Virus record (IMG/VR): IMGVR_UViG_3300049740_000680
Coordinates: 1-38,381 of that record
Source: a virus
Direction: 5' to 3' (one strand)
Length of the DNA stretch: 38,381 nucleotides
Below, one piece after another: positions 1 through 7,464 of the stretch. Position 1 is the first letter of the stretch; the number at the start of each line of letters is the position of its first letter. The notes under the pieces are model-generated. The model searched no databases and was not told where the DNA came from. It worked only from the letters and a program-made list of their open reading frames with translations. The translations under genes and the position numbers were made by a program.

Positions 1-143
1 CATGTTGGTACACACCAGTCCCCAAGCGAAGACATCATCACTACCACGGTGATCACAATCACGGTGAATACTTCACACCTAATAAGCATAACGAACACGG
101 AACACCGTGTTATATCTACAAGAAAAACGGTTGGTGTTTCTAA
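1..143 (+). CDS. 3' end of an unknown His-rich protein (partial)
   Basis: Only the last 46 codons of a plus-strand gene lie in the window, read in the frame starting at base 3 and ending with TAA at 141-143. The visible tail is rich in His, Tyr, Lys and Asn (three consecutive His, then HGDHNHGEY) and ends in KKNGWCF. The stop overlaps the stop of the opposing minus-strand gene (TAG at 140-142), so the genes meet tail to tail with no room for a terminator. Family not recognised; the composition would suit a small structural or metal-binding protein, but that is a guess. The call rests on an open frame that runs to the window edge and fits exactly against its neighbour. Confidence 0.5.
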   Translation, partial: CWYTPVPKRRHHHYHGDHNHGEYFTPNKHNEHGTPCYIYKKNGWCF

Positions 144-382
144 CCTAGAGCATAATCTAAAGCAAGTTTGGCGGTCGTCTTAAGTTTAGGACGCCGCCAT
201 TCTGCGTATGGAATAGTCACAAGAAATCCTAGGAGATCTCCGTCTGGAACATCAGGAACTCCTACTGGTTGCACAAAAAATATACCTGCGTGTGCTACAG
301 TTTTCCAACCTATATCTACAAACCCTAATTCACGAAGAGCACACTCTAATTTAAGAGATTGTGCTCCTTCAATACAAAGCAT
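140..382 (-). CDS. Small conserved-looking hypothetical protein downstream of gp53
   Basis: An 80-residue minus-strand protein whose ATG overlaps the TAA of the gp53 gene by one base (TAATG), so it is probably translated by coupling as the last gene of the leftward operon gp48-gp53-this. It begins MLCIEGAQSLKLECALRELGF and contains a hydrophobic beta-like stretch (AGIFFVQPVGVP) followed by a basic segment. No signal peptide or clear membrane helix is seen. I do not recognise the family. Its place in a baseplate operon suggests a minor virion or assembly role, by inference only. A plus-strand ORF over the same bases lacks matching context and is treated as a shadow. Confidence 0.7.
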   Translation of the reverse strand: MLCIEGAQSLKLECALRELGFVDIGWKTVAHAGIFFVQPVGVPDVPDGDLLGFLVTIPYAEWRRPKLKTTAKLALDYALG

Positions 383-1329
383 TAATATCCTCCTGAGGAT
401 CCAGATGATCCAGAGGATGAAGAAGAACTAGATGAGGAAGAACTAGAACTGGAACTGGATGATGACGAACTGCTGCTTGCTGTCTCTGTATTGTATGATG
501 TAGTGCTATTACTTGTTGTACCTGTACTGCTAGTCCCAGTAGTTACTTCTGTTGCTACTGCTGCTGCAACACCTGCAGTACCTGACCCACCACCAGATGC
601 AATGAGAGCAGTAGATGATCCACCACCACGTGCAGAACCAGTTGACGCTGTGCTCTGACTTGGTTTTCTATAGTTAGTAATACCAATGAACTCCTCTGCC
701 AGTGTGGTAGGGGTTTTCTTATTGCCATCAGAATCTACTTCATCATTAGGTAGATACTTGCTGAGTCTTCTGAACTCATTCACAAAGTCATCAACGTATG
801 CACCACGTAGCAAATAGATCTGACGTTTGAATTCATTCTCTTCATCCATCGTTTCATAGTTACTGACAGGTCTACGAGAATCATTCTTAGGAGTCAGGGT
901 ACCATCTGGTTTGATGTACTGAAAATTCTCATTGACTTGAAGACCTTCAGGTAGAATCACTTCACCATTCTGACCTTTAACCTCTTTAGTTTCATAGTGA
1001 TGTACACTATCTACAGTACCGAATCTGTCTACACATATCTTATAAAGGTCCTCTCTTGTCACTGGCCATTCAGTGTTTACATTGATGATGTTGTTCACAA
1101 GTAAAACAATCCAGTCTAATCCACTATCACCATATGCATTCTTTGCAATTTGATCAGGACGTTCGTTATCTTTGATAGCATACTTAGTGAACCCTAAAAG
1201 TTCTCCTTTGTATAGATCTCGGATCTTAATACGACGGAAGATATTAACAGTCAGTTCATATGGATGGGTACCATTAAGGAACGTTCTGTTTCTTACATAT
1301 ACGTTAGGTAAATATTTAAAATATGCCAT
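382..1329 (-). CDS. 53: Baseplate wedge subunit gp53 with poly-serine tail
   Basis: 315-residue homologue of T4 gp53, the wedge protein that joins adjacent baseplate wedges around the hub. The N-terminal half fits the family: a short aromatic start (MAYFKYLPN), an 'I-RR' segment, then a LysM-like region with DNERPDQIAKNAYGDSGLDWIVLLVNN and the EWPVTREDLY motif. The start at 1329 is preferred to the ATG at 1422 because it sits behind an AGGAGG Shine-Dalgarno sequence and overlaps the gp48 stop (TAATG). The last third is low complexity: Gly/Ser/Thr/Ala-rich, ending in 22 uninterrupted Ser codons (412-477) and a GSSGSSGGY end. That tail is absent from T4 gp53 and may be a flexible linker or a modification target. 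Confidence 0.88.
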   Translation of the reverse strand: MAYFKYLPNVYVRNRTFLNGTHPYELTVNIFRRIKIRDLYKGELLGFTKYAIKDNERPDQIAKNAYGDSGLDWIVLLVNNIINVNTEWPVTREDLYKICVDRFGTVDSVHHYETKEVKGQNGEVILPEGLQVNENFQYIKPDGTLTPKNDSRRPVSNYETMDEENEFKRQIYLLRGAYVDDFVNEFRRLSKYLPNDEVDSDGNKKTPTTLAEEFIGITNYRKPSQSTASTGSARGGGSSTALIASGGGSGTAGVAAAVATEVTTGTSSTGTTSNSTTSYNTETASSSSSSSSSSSSSSSSSSSSSSGSSGSSGGY

Positions 1330-2423
1330 TAGGAACCTCCTCTTGCGAACATATCTGAAGTAAGGAATTGAGTTTCCTTGAAGGTGAGAGTCATTGTATA
1401 TGCAACTGGACCATAGTCCCAAGTGTTATCAGTAATGTCTCTCAAAGTATTCATAAAGTTATCAGGTGATGTATTCAACTGTAGATTCTCAAGTACAACC
1501 TTGGAAGGGAATGAGTGAATACTCTTGAGCATACCACCATTGCCTGTAATCCTAAGATCATCACCACTCTCAGTCTCTTGTGCTTTGACACGAACAATAC
1601 CGAGTCTGAAATAGTTTGGAATGTTTAGGAACCTAGCGTTGTTCAGAGTTCCTACATCAGTACCATTCCCTGTTGAAAGAGCATTTGTTGCTTTTTCTGC
1701 ATTATCTCTAGTTTCTTGATCAGTGCTGGTGAGACCTAACTTAAACATCTTCTTGATCGCATCAGCATTACTACCAGACATCGTAGGATGCATAGCAAAA
1801 CGAAGGAGTTTGAATATACCTAGTGCTTCTTGTGCTTCCTTAGCATTACGTGGTGCAATCTTAAAGTTAAATGTGTGGTTTCTATATGCCACACCTTTGA
1901 ATGTAACTTCTTGGTATGGGTTGAATATTTTCTTAGTTGCAATGGCAGACAAAGCATTGCCATCAATATCTCCACCTGCACCTAGAGTAGAGTTAACTGT
2001 ACCAATAGCAGATGATATTGAGTTCATTAAAAACTCTGGTTTTAAAGATCCTGCTGTTTCTTGTAGAGTATTAACAGCATTTCCTTGAGTCGGATTTGAT
2101 GCTGCTTGCATAGCACCAAGACCTGCTGCACCTAAAGTGGTTTCATTATACATCGCTGTATAATTTTCTTGTAAACCATTAGGTAAATATAAAAATACAT
2201 TACCAACTAATCCTGCATCAGATGCATTTCTAAAAGGTTCTGCTACGGGTTTACCGTTGTTACCTACATAAGTATAAGGATTACCACCCTGTTGAGGATC
2301 GTACACTTGAATTTTAAGATAATCTACGAGTTTAGTCGCAAAAGTATCTTCACGAGAGATCTCACGTCTCGACCCGAGTATATCGGTCGGCAATGTTCTT
2401 GGGTAAACTAGTGGGGTAGTCAT
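1329..2423 (-). CDS. 48: Baseplate tail-tube cap gp48
   Basis: 364 residues, close to T4 gp48 (364 aa), which sits on the hub-wedge dome and starts tail-tube polymerisation. Family-like features include the N-terminal YPRTLPTD segment and a central beta-rich block (FKGVAYRNHTFNFKIAPRN followed by AKEAQEALGIFKLLRFAMHP), the tube-protein-like part shared by gp48 and gp54, and a C-terminal strand (YTMTLTFKETQFLT). The ATG abuts the gp4 ATG on the other strand with no base between (CATATG). A late promoter octamer on the minus strand lies 71 bases upstream, inside gp4. It is co-transcribed with gp53 behind it. Confidence 0.85.
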   Translation of the reverse strand: MTTPLVYPRTLPTDILGSRREISREDTFATKLVDYLKIQVYDPQQGGNPYTYVGNNGKPVAEPFRNASDAGLVGNVFLYLPNGLQENYTAMYNETTLGAAGLGAMQAASNPTQGNAVNTLQETAGSLKPEFLMNSISSAIGTVNSTLGAGGDIDGNALSAIATKKIFNPYQEVTFKGVAYRNHTFNFKIAPRNAKEAQEALGIFKLLRFAMHPTMSGSNADAIKKMFKLGLTSTDQETRDNAEKATNALSTGNGTDVGTLNNARFLNIPNYFRLGIVRVKAQETESGDDLRITGNGGMLKSIHSFPSKVVLENLQLNTSPDNFMNTLRDITDNTWDYGPVAYTMTLTFKETQFLTSDMFARGGS

Positions 2424-2858
2424 ATGCAGCGAAGTTATTCTGGAAGGTTCAGACCTAGTTACCCAGGAAAATACAAAGGTGACCCTACGAATATTATTTA
2501 TAGGAGTTTGTGGGAACGTAAATTAATGGTATGGTGCGATAAGAATGCAAACGTAATGGAATGGGGTTCAGAGGAGATAATCATTCCATATATCTCACCT
2601 ATTGACAATAGAATACACAGATATTTTCCAGACTTCTACATCAAAGGAAGAACTTCCTCTGGTACTACTAAATATATAGTGGAGGTAAAACCCAAGGCAC
2701 AAACTCTTCCACCTAAAAAAGGTAGGAAGACTAAGAGATTATTGACAGAGATTGCCACGTACGGAGTCAATCAGGCGAAGTGGAAGGCAGCACGTGAGTA
2801 TTGTGCAGATCGTAAGATGAAATTTATTATACTCACAGAAAAAGAACTCAAAGTATGA
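2424..2858 (+). CDS. 4: Head completion protein gp4
   Basis: 144-residue homologue of T4 gp4 (also called gp50/65), which finishes the packaged head before tail joining. Diagnostic blocks are the N-terminal FRPSYPGKYKGD, then IIYRSLWERKLMVWCD, WGSEEIIIPYISPIDNRIHRYFPDF and IVEVKPKAQTLPP. The E..D..K pattern (WERK ... YFPDF ... VEVKP) is the TnsA-like/restriction-endonuclease fold core known for this family. It diverges from gp48 with abutting start codons and overlaps the next gene by four bases. No clear late promoter could be assigned; any must lie within gp48. Confidence 0.92.
   Translation: MQRSYSGRFRPSYPGKYKGDPTNIIYRSLWERKLMVWCDKNANVMEWGSEEIIIPYISPIDNRIHRYFPDFYIKGRTSSGTTKYIVEVKPKAQTLPPKKGRKTKRLLTEIATYGVNQAKWKAAREYCADRKMKFIILTEKELKV
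2495..2502 (-). promoter_or_regulatory. T4-type late promoter for gp48-gp53 (TATAAATA, minus strand)
   Basis: On the minus strand the bases read TATAAATA exactly, 71 bases before the gp48 ATG, inside the gp4 reading frame. It is the only good late promoter seen for the leftward operon. Longer leader than for the plus-strand examples. Confidence 0.55.
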
Positions 2859-3310
2859 GCGTCTATCAAGATCTAAAAGATCTAGCAAACAATAGAGCAC
2901 AGGCACCTTCTTGGTGGAGGAGTCAATTGTTCTTCTACCTATCAGGTCGTGGTATAGATGGTCCTGCTGTGGGAGGAGTATGTACTTTCCAGTATGCAGC
3001 AGAGTATGCAGAGAAGTATCAGTTCTGGGACAAATATCCTTTGGTGTATGTCATAGGTGAGTCAACGAACCACTTTTGGGGTGCTAATGTACACTATCTA
3101 CCACCTCAAGCACGGGTCTCAGGGTTCACTCCGTCACCACCTCCTGTTACTCTGCATAAATACTTGCGAAGTAATGTTTTATCACCCTATTACAGCATTG
3201 AAAACTCTGAGTGGGCAGATATTGGTTTGATTCCCTCCGAAGAATTTGTAACCACTGTCAACGGAAGAAACATATCCGTACCAACGTCGTTAGTATTAAA
3301 GAAACTCTGA
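2855..3310 (+). CDS. Hypothetical virion-type protein with PLV...HYLPP motif
   Basis: 151 residues, ATGA overlap with gp4 and a TGATG junction with the tube protein, so co-translated within the baseplate gene block. It has a Trp-containing N-terminal helix (SWWRSQLFFYL), then FWDKYPLVYVIGES and FWGANVHYLPPQARV. A 'Y(D/K).(F/Y)PLV......G.N.HYLPP' pattern recurs, from memory, in small conserved proteins of marine T4-like phages, but I know no proven function. The pattern suggests a small beta-barrel. No signal peptide or membrane helix is seen. The position between head-completion and tube genes makes a structural or assembly role likely. Confidence 0.75.
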   Translation: MSVYQDLKDLANNRAQAPSWWRSQLFFYLSGRGIDGPAVGGVCTFQYAAEYAEKYQFWDKYPLVYVIGESTNHFWGANVHYLPPQARVSGFTPSPPPVTLHKYLRSNVLSPYYSIENSEWADIGLIPSEEFVTTVNGRNISVPTSLVLKKL

Positions 3311-4035
3311 TGTCATACGCAGCACCCAATTCATTTAGATCATTCACAGACCTCGTTTCTAAGGGAGCGTGGGAACCCTCCCGTGGTAATCTTTACTCTG
3401 TAGAGATTGGATTCCCTGGTGTCTTGGGATCTGCAGCACTTAATGGTGGTGGGACGATTGCATATGGTAGAGAATATTATGACGCTGTAAATTATTTTGC
3501 TGATCAAGTTACTATCCCTTCAAGAAACTTGACGACTGGAGACACTCAGAACTTTGGTCTTCAAAGATCATATGTAACAGGACAGACACCTAATGAACTA
3601 GCAGTGTCATTCTTAGTGACAAAGAACCAGTGGCATAGAAATTTCTTTGAGACTTGGATGAATTCTATTGCACCTGATGGTGAGAACAGAGTCAGTTTCT
3701 ATGATGATTATATTTGTGACATTATTGTAAGGAAATGGGAGAGAGGATCTAACTTTATCGTGCAGACCGTGAAGAAAGGACAAAAATATCAAACACGTTT
3801 GAATAAAGCAGTTGGTATATGGAGATTCAATGGAGCATATCCATTCAACCTAGGTACAATGACCTTCGGCAACAGTAATTCAGAAGTGATGAGATTAGAT
3901 GTACAGTTTAAGTTTGAGCGTTATAGATTTACTACAAAACAAGAGAAGGCAGGTGGTTGGACCAACGAAAAGGTTATAAACAATATAGATAGTGTTCTCG
4001 ACGATAATGATTTCAGGACCTACGTCGGGGTCTAA
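3310..4035 (+). CDS. Tail-tube fold protein (gp19/gp54-like)
   Basis: 241-residue tube-fold protein. The start at 3310 overlaps the preceding TGA (TGATG) and gives the sensible N-terminus MSYAAPNSFRSF; the longer frame from 3211 would overlap the upstream gene by 100 bases. Tube-family features are LYSVEIGFP at the N-terminus, FADQVTIPSRNL, an NELAVSFLVTKNQWHRNFFETWM block, and the end pattern W.FNGAYPFNLGTMTFG...RLDVQFKFERYRF, matching the 'GlwPtnvG.l.ld......l.Y' ending of gp19. T4 gp54 is larger (about 320 aa) and gp19 smaller (163 aa). Given neighbours gp48, gp4 and gp26, a baseplate-tube junction protein is more likely than the main tube subunit. Confidence 0.72.
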   Translation: MSYAAPNSFRSFTDLVSKGAWEPSRGNLYSVEIGFPGVLGSAALNGGGTIAYGREYYDAVNYFADQVTIPSRNLTTGDTQNFGLQRSYVTGQTPNELAVSFLVTKNQWHRNFFETWMNSIAPDGENRVSFYDDYICDIIVRKWERGSNFIVQTVKKGQKYQTRLNKAVGIWRFNGAYPFNLGTMTFGNSNSEVMRLDVQFKFERYRFTTKQEKAGGWTNEKVINNIDSVLDDNDFRTYVGV

Positions 4036-4038
4036 ATA
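4031..4038 (+). promoter_or_regulatory. T4-type late promoter before gp26 (TCTAAATA)
   Basis: TCTAAATA includes the TAA stop of the tube gene and lies 26 bases before the gp26 ATG, in a 29-base gap. Confidence 0.5.
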
Positions 4039-4064
4039 GTTTTACTGAATTGTAATTTTACACG

Positions 4065-4769
4065 ATGCCTTTACCCAAACTGAGCATTCCAGATTATGAA
4101 TGCGTGCTTCCTCGTGGTCAAAAGGTTACCTATAGACCATTCCTAGTGAGAGAAGAGAAACTTCTTTATCTTGCTATGGAAACACAGGATAATAAAGAGA
4201 TGATCAAAGCGGTGAAAGAGATTATCAAGAATTGTACCAACCTCAAGAAACTTGATGACCTTGCTACATTTGATATTGAATATCTCTTTCTTAGAATCCG
4301 TGGTAAATCTGTTGGTGAGGTGAGTGAATTTAAGATCACTTGCCCTGATGATGAGAAGACTCAAGTTGATGTTGAAGTCAACCTTGATGATGTGAAGGTA
4401 ATAATTCCTAAGGAACATACCACCATTCTTAAAGTCAGCGATGATGTCACTATCACTATGCAATATCCATCCTTGGATGTGTTTGTGAAGAATAATCTCG
4501 TTGACAACCCAGGTGTAGACGATCTATTCAAACTTGCTGCTAGTTGTACTGAAAGTATTGCTGAAGGTGAGGATGTATATGAAGGAAAAGATCACACAAC
4601 TAAAGAACTAGTTGAATTCTATGAAAATATGAACTCACAACAGTTCGGTTTAGTTCAGAAGTTCTTTGAAACTATGCCTAAACTCTCCCATACTATTGAG
4701 GTTTTCAATCCGAAGACTGAAGTTACATCACCAATTGTACTCGAAGGACTAGCAAGTTTTTTCGCGTAG
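4065..4769 (+). CDS. 26: Baseplate hub assembly protein gp26
   Basis: 234-residue homologue of T4 gp26 (208 aa). Family features include the start MPLPKLSIPDYECVLPRG, the YRPFLVREEKLLYLAMET block (PFtvREEK-type signature), a helical DNKEMIKAVKEII region, LFLRIRGKSVGE, and a helical C-terminal half ending LASFFA. T4 gp26 is needed for hub assembly and has been viewed as an assembly factor. A late promoter octamer (TCTAAATA) lies 26 bases upstream and contains the stop codon of the tube gene. Near its 3' end there is an in-frame T-TTT-TTC heptamer four codons before the stop region, which could divert ribosomes into the next frame. Confidence 0.87.
   Translation: MPLPKLSIPDYECVLPRGQKVTYRPFLVREEKLLYLAMETQDNKEMIKAVKEIIKNCTNLKKLDDLATFDIEYLFLRIRGKSVGEVSEFKITCPDDEKTQVDVEVNLDDVKVIIPKEHTTILKVSDDVTITMQYPSLDVFVKNNLVDNPGVDDLFKLAASCTESIAEGEDVYEGKDHTTKELVEFYENMNSQQFGLVQKFFETMPKLSHTIEVFNPKTEVTSPIVLEGLASFFA
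4757..4763 (+). other. Putative -1 programmed ribosomal frameshift site (T TTT TTC)
   Basis: The bases TTTTTTC are phased in the gp26 frame as T TTT TTC, an exact X-XXY-YYZ slippery heptamer, with the gp26 stop at 4767-4769 just beyond. A -1 slip enters a frame that runs open to TAA at 4961-4963. Upstream, that frame is closed by TGA at 4718-4720, so it is accessible only by slippage or by internal initiation at 4790. P2-type phages use T TTT TTG for their tail chaperone E+E'. I saw no strong downstream stem-loop by eye. Confidence 0.5.
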
Positions 4770-4789
4770 CCCTAGCGCACGATTCGTTG

Positions 4790-4963
4790 ATGAACATCTA
4801 TGAGACCAACTTTGCTTTGATGCAACATCATAAGTACAGTCTCACAGAACTTGAAAATATGATGCCGTGGGAAAGGGATGTTTATGTGAACCTCTTGATG
4901 CGTTACTTACGTGAGGAAGAGGCAAGACAACGCCAACAGGCGGGACAACACCAGTCACTTTAA
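4790..4963 (+). CDS. gp51-like / tail-chaperone extension in the -1 frame of gp26
   Basis: Reading from the ATG at 4790 gives 57 residues rich in helix formers (YSLTELENMMPWERDVYVNLL, then a Glu/Arg/Gln-rich tail), ending at the TAA that overlaps the next ATG (TAATG). The frame continues upstream without an ATG to the slippery site at 4757, and those codons (RVALAHDSL) read as sensible protein. The ATG lacks a Shine-Dalgarno sequence. The 'LTELE.M.PWE..vY..LL' pattern resembles the T half of G/GT-type tail chaperones and the position suits gp51 (hub assembly catalyst), but T4 gp51 is 249 aa, so the name is tentative. A fusion with gp26 would be about 299 residues. Confidence 0.6.
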   Translation: MNIYETNFALMQHHKYSLTELENMMPWERDVYVNLLMRYLREEEARQRQQAGQHQSL

Positions 4964-7461
4964 TGGCAAAAGCAGCACCCAAGTTATCAATAAGAAACTT
5001 TATTCCTGTCACTACCTCTGGTATGGACAAGAAGGATCCTGCAATGTCAATGACCCTAGCGGTCAACCGATTGGGACATACTGTCACCGATGTTGGTAAG
5101 ATTCTCACAAGTGGACACCAAGCACGACTTGATGCAGCGTACGCTGTGCAAGGGAGAAGATCTCTAGCACAGGACAGGGCGAGAGAGAGTAAGATTGAGA
5201 AGAAAGCAACTGAAGAGATAGAAAGAGAGTCGAAATCAAGAGGATATTCAAAGGGTGGGAGTGGTATCTTTGGGTTCCTATCACCATTAATAGAACCACT
5301 GATTAAATTTGCGGCAACTCTTGGTACATTCTTTGCATTAGACTGGTTGTCTAAGAAGGAAAACAAAGAGTCAATTCGGACTGGGTTCGAATGGATCGGT
5401 AAGTGGTTGGGCACGGTCTGGAAGGTTGGATCGTGGGGATTCGGTATGATATATGATGGACTGTTCGATCCAGATGGGAACGACAGTTACTTAATGAGAG
5501 CGTTGAAGGTTGTAGGGGGCATCGCCGCGCTCAAGGTAGCAAGTAGGATTTTAATGCCCTGGAAGTTGGCAGGAGATATTGGTAAACTATCAAAATTATT
5601 TAAAGTTAATCGTACCAAGGCAACAAAAAACGCAAAGAAAGTAAATCAAAATAATTTCTTAAAGCAAAAACCAAAAAGAGTAGCAAAAGGTATCAGGTCT
5701 GGTAACGCATCAAAGGCAGCACGAAAGAGATACGCTAGAAGATTTGGTGGCAATGCATCCAAGTCAAGATTCGGTGGTCGTATTGCAGGAAGGGCAGGAT
5801 TTAAAGGTATGACAGGTATGGGTCGCTTTATGCGATCTGGTGCTGGTGGAGGTATATTTGCAGGTGCACTCTCATTTGGATCCAGACTCGCTGCTGGTGA
5901 CAAAATGAATGTAGCAGCAGGTGGAGGTATCGGTGCCACTATTGGTACAGTTGCGGTCACTGCACTGTTAACACCTGTCCTAGGACCATTCGCACCTATT
6001 GTGGGTGGTGTTCTAGGTGGGTTCTTTGGAGATAAGATTGGAGCGTTCCTTGGAGAGGCAATAGAACCTGTTCTGAAACCTCTTGGAGATTACTTTAAGA
6101 ATATTGCTTTACCAATGTTTAATGCATTTGTAAAACCAGTTGCAACAGCAATACAAGATTTGTTTGAACCTTTGAAGCACGTCCTTGATATGGTGCTTGA
6201 GTTTATTGCACCTATTGCAGGTGCTGCTTTCCAAGGTTTGATGGACTATGTTATTGGTCCTGCTGCTAAGGCAGCGTTAGATAGTATTGTCTGGATATTT
6301 GAGAAAGCAATATGGGCAATTAATAATGTTGGAGGATTTATTAAAGGTACAGGGAATACTTTAACCAGAGTCATTGGTAGTGATGGTCAAAAGGCAATGG
6401 CACAGGTAGAGAATGAAGACTATGATGTGAAGAGATTGAAGGCAGAACTTAAAGTAATAAGAGAAAGAATTGCAAATGGTGAAGGTGGAAGTAGATCTGC
6501 CTGGTTTGGGGTTGATGGCGTGTTCAAGACATCAAATGGTGCTCCAGGGATGACCATTATGAATGGACACTGGAATGGTTTAGGTTCAACCAACGAAGAA
6601 AAAGCGAAGCACTGGGAGAATGTTTTAATACCGTTCGCTGAAGAAAAAGCAGCGAGTGCGAAGGCAGCATTGGCACAGTTTGAGATGGCACAACCTCAAA
6701 CTTCTATGGTCGATGATCCATTTGTATCGAAGAAAGGTATCGGTACCGATGATAGTCCTGTACCAAAAGGAGGACGTATAGATTTCCAAGGACACGGTGA
6801 TGGTGCTACTGGTGTGCTACGTCTGTTTGATGGTAAGAATAGAAAGATTGGTCAGTGGGAAGCGATTAGTGGTCAATATAGTACAGCAGGCACATCACAA
6901 TCACAAAGAAGAAACGTATCTGGTGCTCTTTATCCTTTACCAGATGGTAAGTATCCTCTTGTTGGATTTGCAGAACACTCAAATGTAAGTGGTATTGGAA
7001 CTTGGTCTACCTTTATTAACAATATGGGTGGTGTTATTGGTAAGAGATCTGCAATTCAACTTCATAATGATATTAATGACAATGGTACTGCAGGTTGTGT
7101 TGGTGTGACTCTTGGTGGTACTGCAGGTAATAATAAAGATAAGGATTTTGTGAAAAAATATAAACAGGTGATGCCAGAAACTATAAGAGTTTCTATCGCT
7201 AAAGGTGCAAAACAGTTGAGCACTGGACCTTCACCTAGTCCTGACAATAGAGAAATCAGACCAACAGATCTAAATAGTACGAAGACTAGTGAATTAACAC
7301 GGTCATCTCAACAACAAGATACCGAACTAAGTTCTGGAGATGGATCTTCAATGGTAGTATTCCAACCAATTATTAAACCTGTTGTCTCAGAGACTGGTGT
7401 GATAGGAGTACAAACGGTCACTAAGTCTGGTGATTTCTCTCTAACAGGTTTAAATTCATAA
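4963..7461 (+). CDS. Tape-measure/hub protein (gp29-like) with L,D-transpeptidase-like domain
   Basis: 832 residues in four parts: an N-terminal assembly segment (KLSIRNFIPVTTSG, then a helical region with GHQARLDAAYAV); a hydrophobic block around residues 100-150 including FFALDWLSKKENKE; a basic KK/KR/GR-rich stretch (about 210-285) followed by Gly/Ala-rich membrane-like helices (about 290-470), typical of tape measures; and a compact C-terminal domain (about 605-755). The last has the order of L,D-transpeptidase-like DUF2778/Tlde1 enzymes: LRLFDGKNRKIGQWEAISG, then LPDGKYPL, then LHND(x5)GTAGCVGV with candidate catalytic His701 and Cys712. That would let the tail tip open murein. T4 gp29 (590 aa) lacks such a domain. 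The start overlaps the preceding stop (TAATG). The enzyme call is inference. Confidence 0.72.
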   Translation: MAKAAPKLSIRNFIPVTTSGMDKKDPAMSMTLAVNRLGHTVTDVGKILTSGHQARLDAAYAVQGRRSLAQDRARESKIEKKATEEIERESKSRGYSKGGSGIFGFLSPLIEPLIKFAATLGTFFALDWLSKKENKESIRTGFEWIGKWLGTVWKVGSWGFGMIYDGLFDPDGNDSYLMRALKVVGGIAALKVASRILMPWKLAGDIGKLSKLFKVNRTKATKNAKKVNQNNFLKQKPKRVAKGIRSGNASKAARKRYARRFGGNASKSRFGGRIAGRAGFKGMTGMGRFMRSGAGGGIFAGALSFGSRLAAGDKMNVAAGGGIGATIGTVAVTALLTPVLGPFAPIVGGVLGGFFGDKIGAFLGEAIEPVLKPLGDYFKNIALPMFNAFVKPVATAIQDLFEPLKHVLDMVLEFIAPIAGAAFQGLMDYVIGPAAKAALDSIVWIFEKAIWAINNVGGFIKGTGNTLTRVIGSDGQKAMAQVENEDYDVKRLKAELKVIRERIANGEGGSRSAWFGVDGVFKTSNGAPGMTIMNGHWNGLGSTNEEKAKHWENVLIPFAEEKAASAKAALAQFEMAQPQTSMVDDPFVSKKGIGTDDSPVPKGGRIDFQGHGDGATGVLRLFDGKNRKIGQWEAISGQYSTAGTSQSQRRNVSGALYPLPDGKYPLVGFAEHSNVSGIGTWSTFINNMGGVIGKRSAIQLHNDINDNGTAGCVGVTLGGTAGNNKDKDFVKKYKQVMPETIRVSIAKGAKQLSTGPSPSPDNREIRPTDLNSTKTSELTRSSQQQDTELSSGDGSSMVVFQPIIKPVVSETGVIGVQTVTKSGDFSLTGLNS

Positions 7462-7464
7462 ACT

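Noticed and set aside
168-431. Plus-strand ORF across the start of the window
   Set aside because: It lies over the well-arranged minus-strand gene and the gp53 tail, and its translation is unlike known proteins.
3155-3162. CATAAATA as a late promoter for the tube gene
   Set aside because: It lies in the coding sequence 147 bases from the next start, well outside the 19-28 base spacing of the others. It may be chance.
5646-5960. Long open frames opposite the tape-measure and fibre genes (Pro/Ile-rich)
   Set aside because: They are antisense to strongly coding Gly/Ala-rich sequence, whose complement gives Pro/Ala/Ile-rich frames; they lack ribosome sites and fit no operon.
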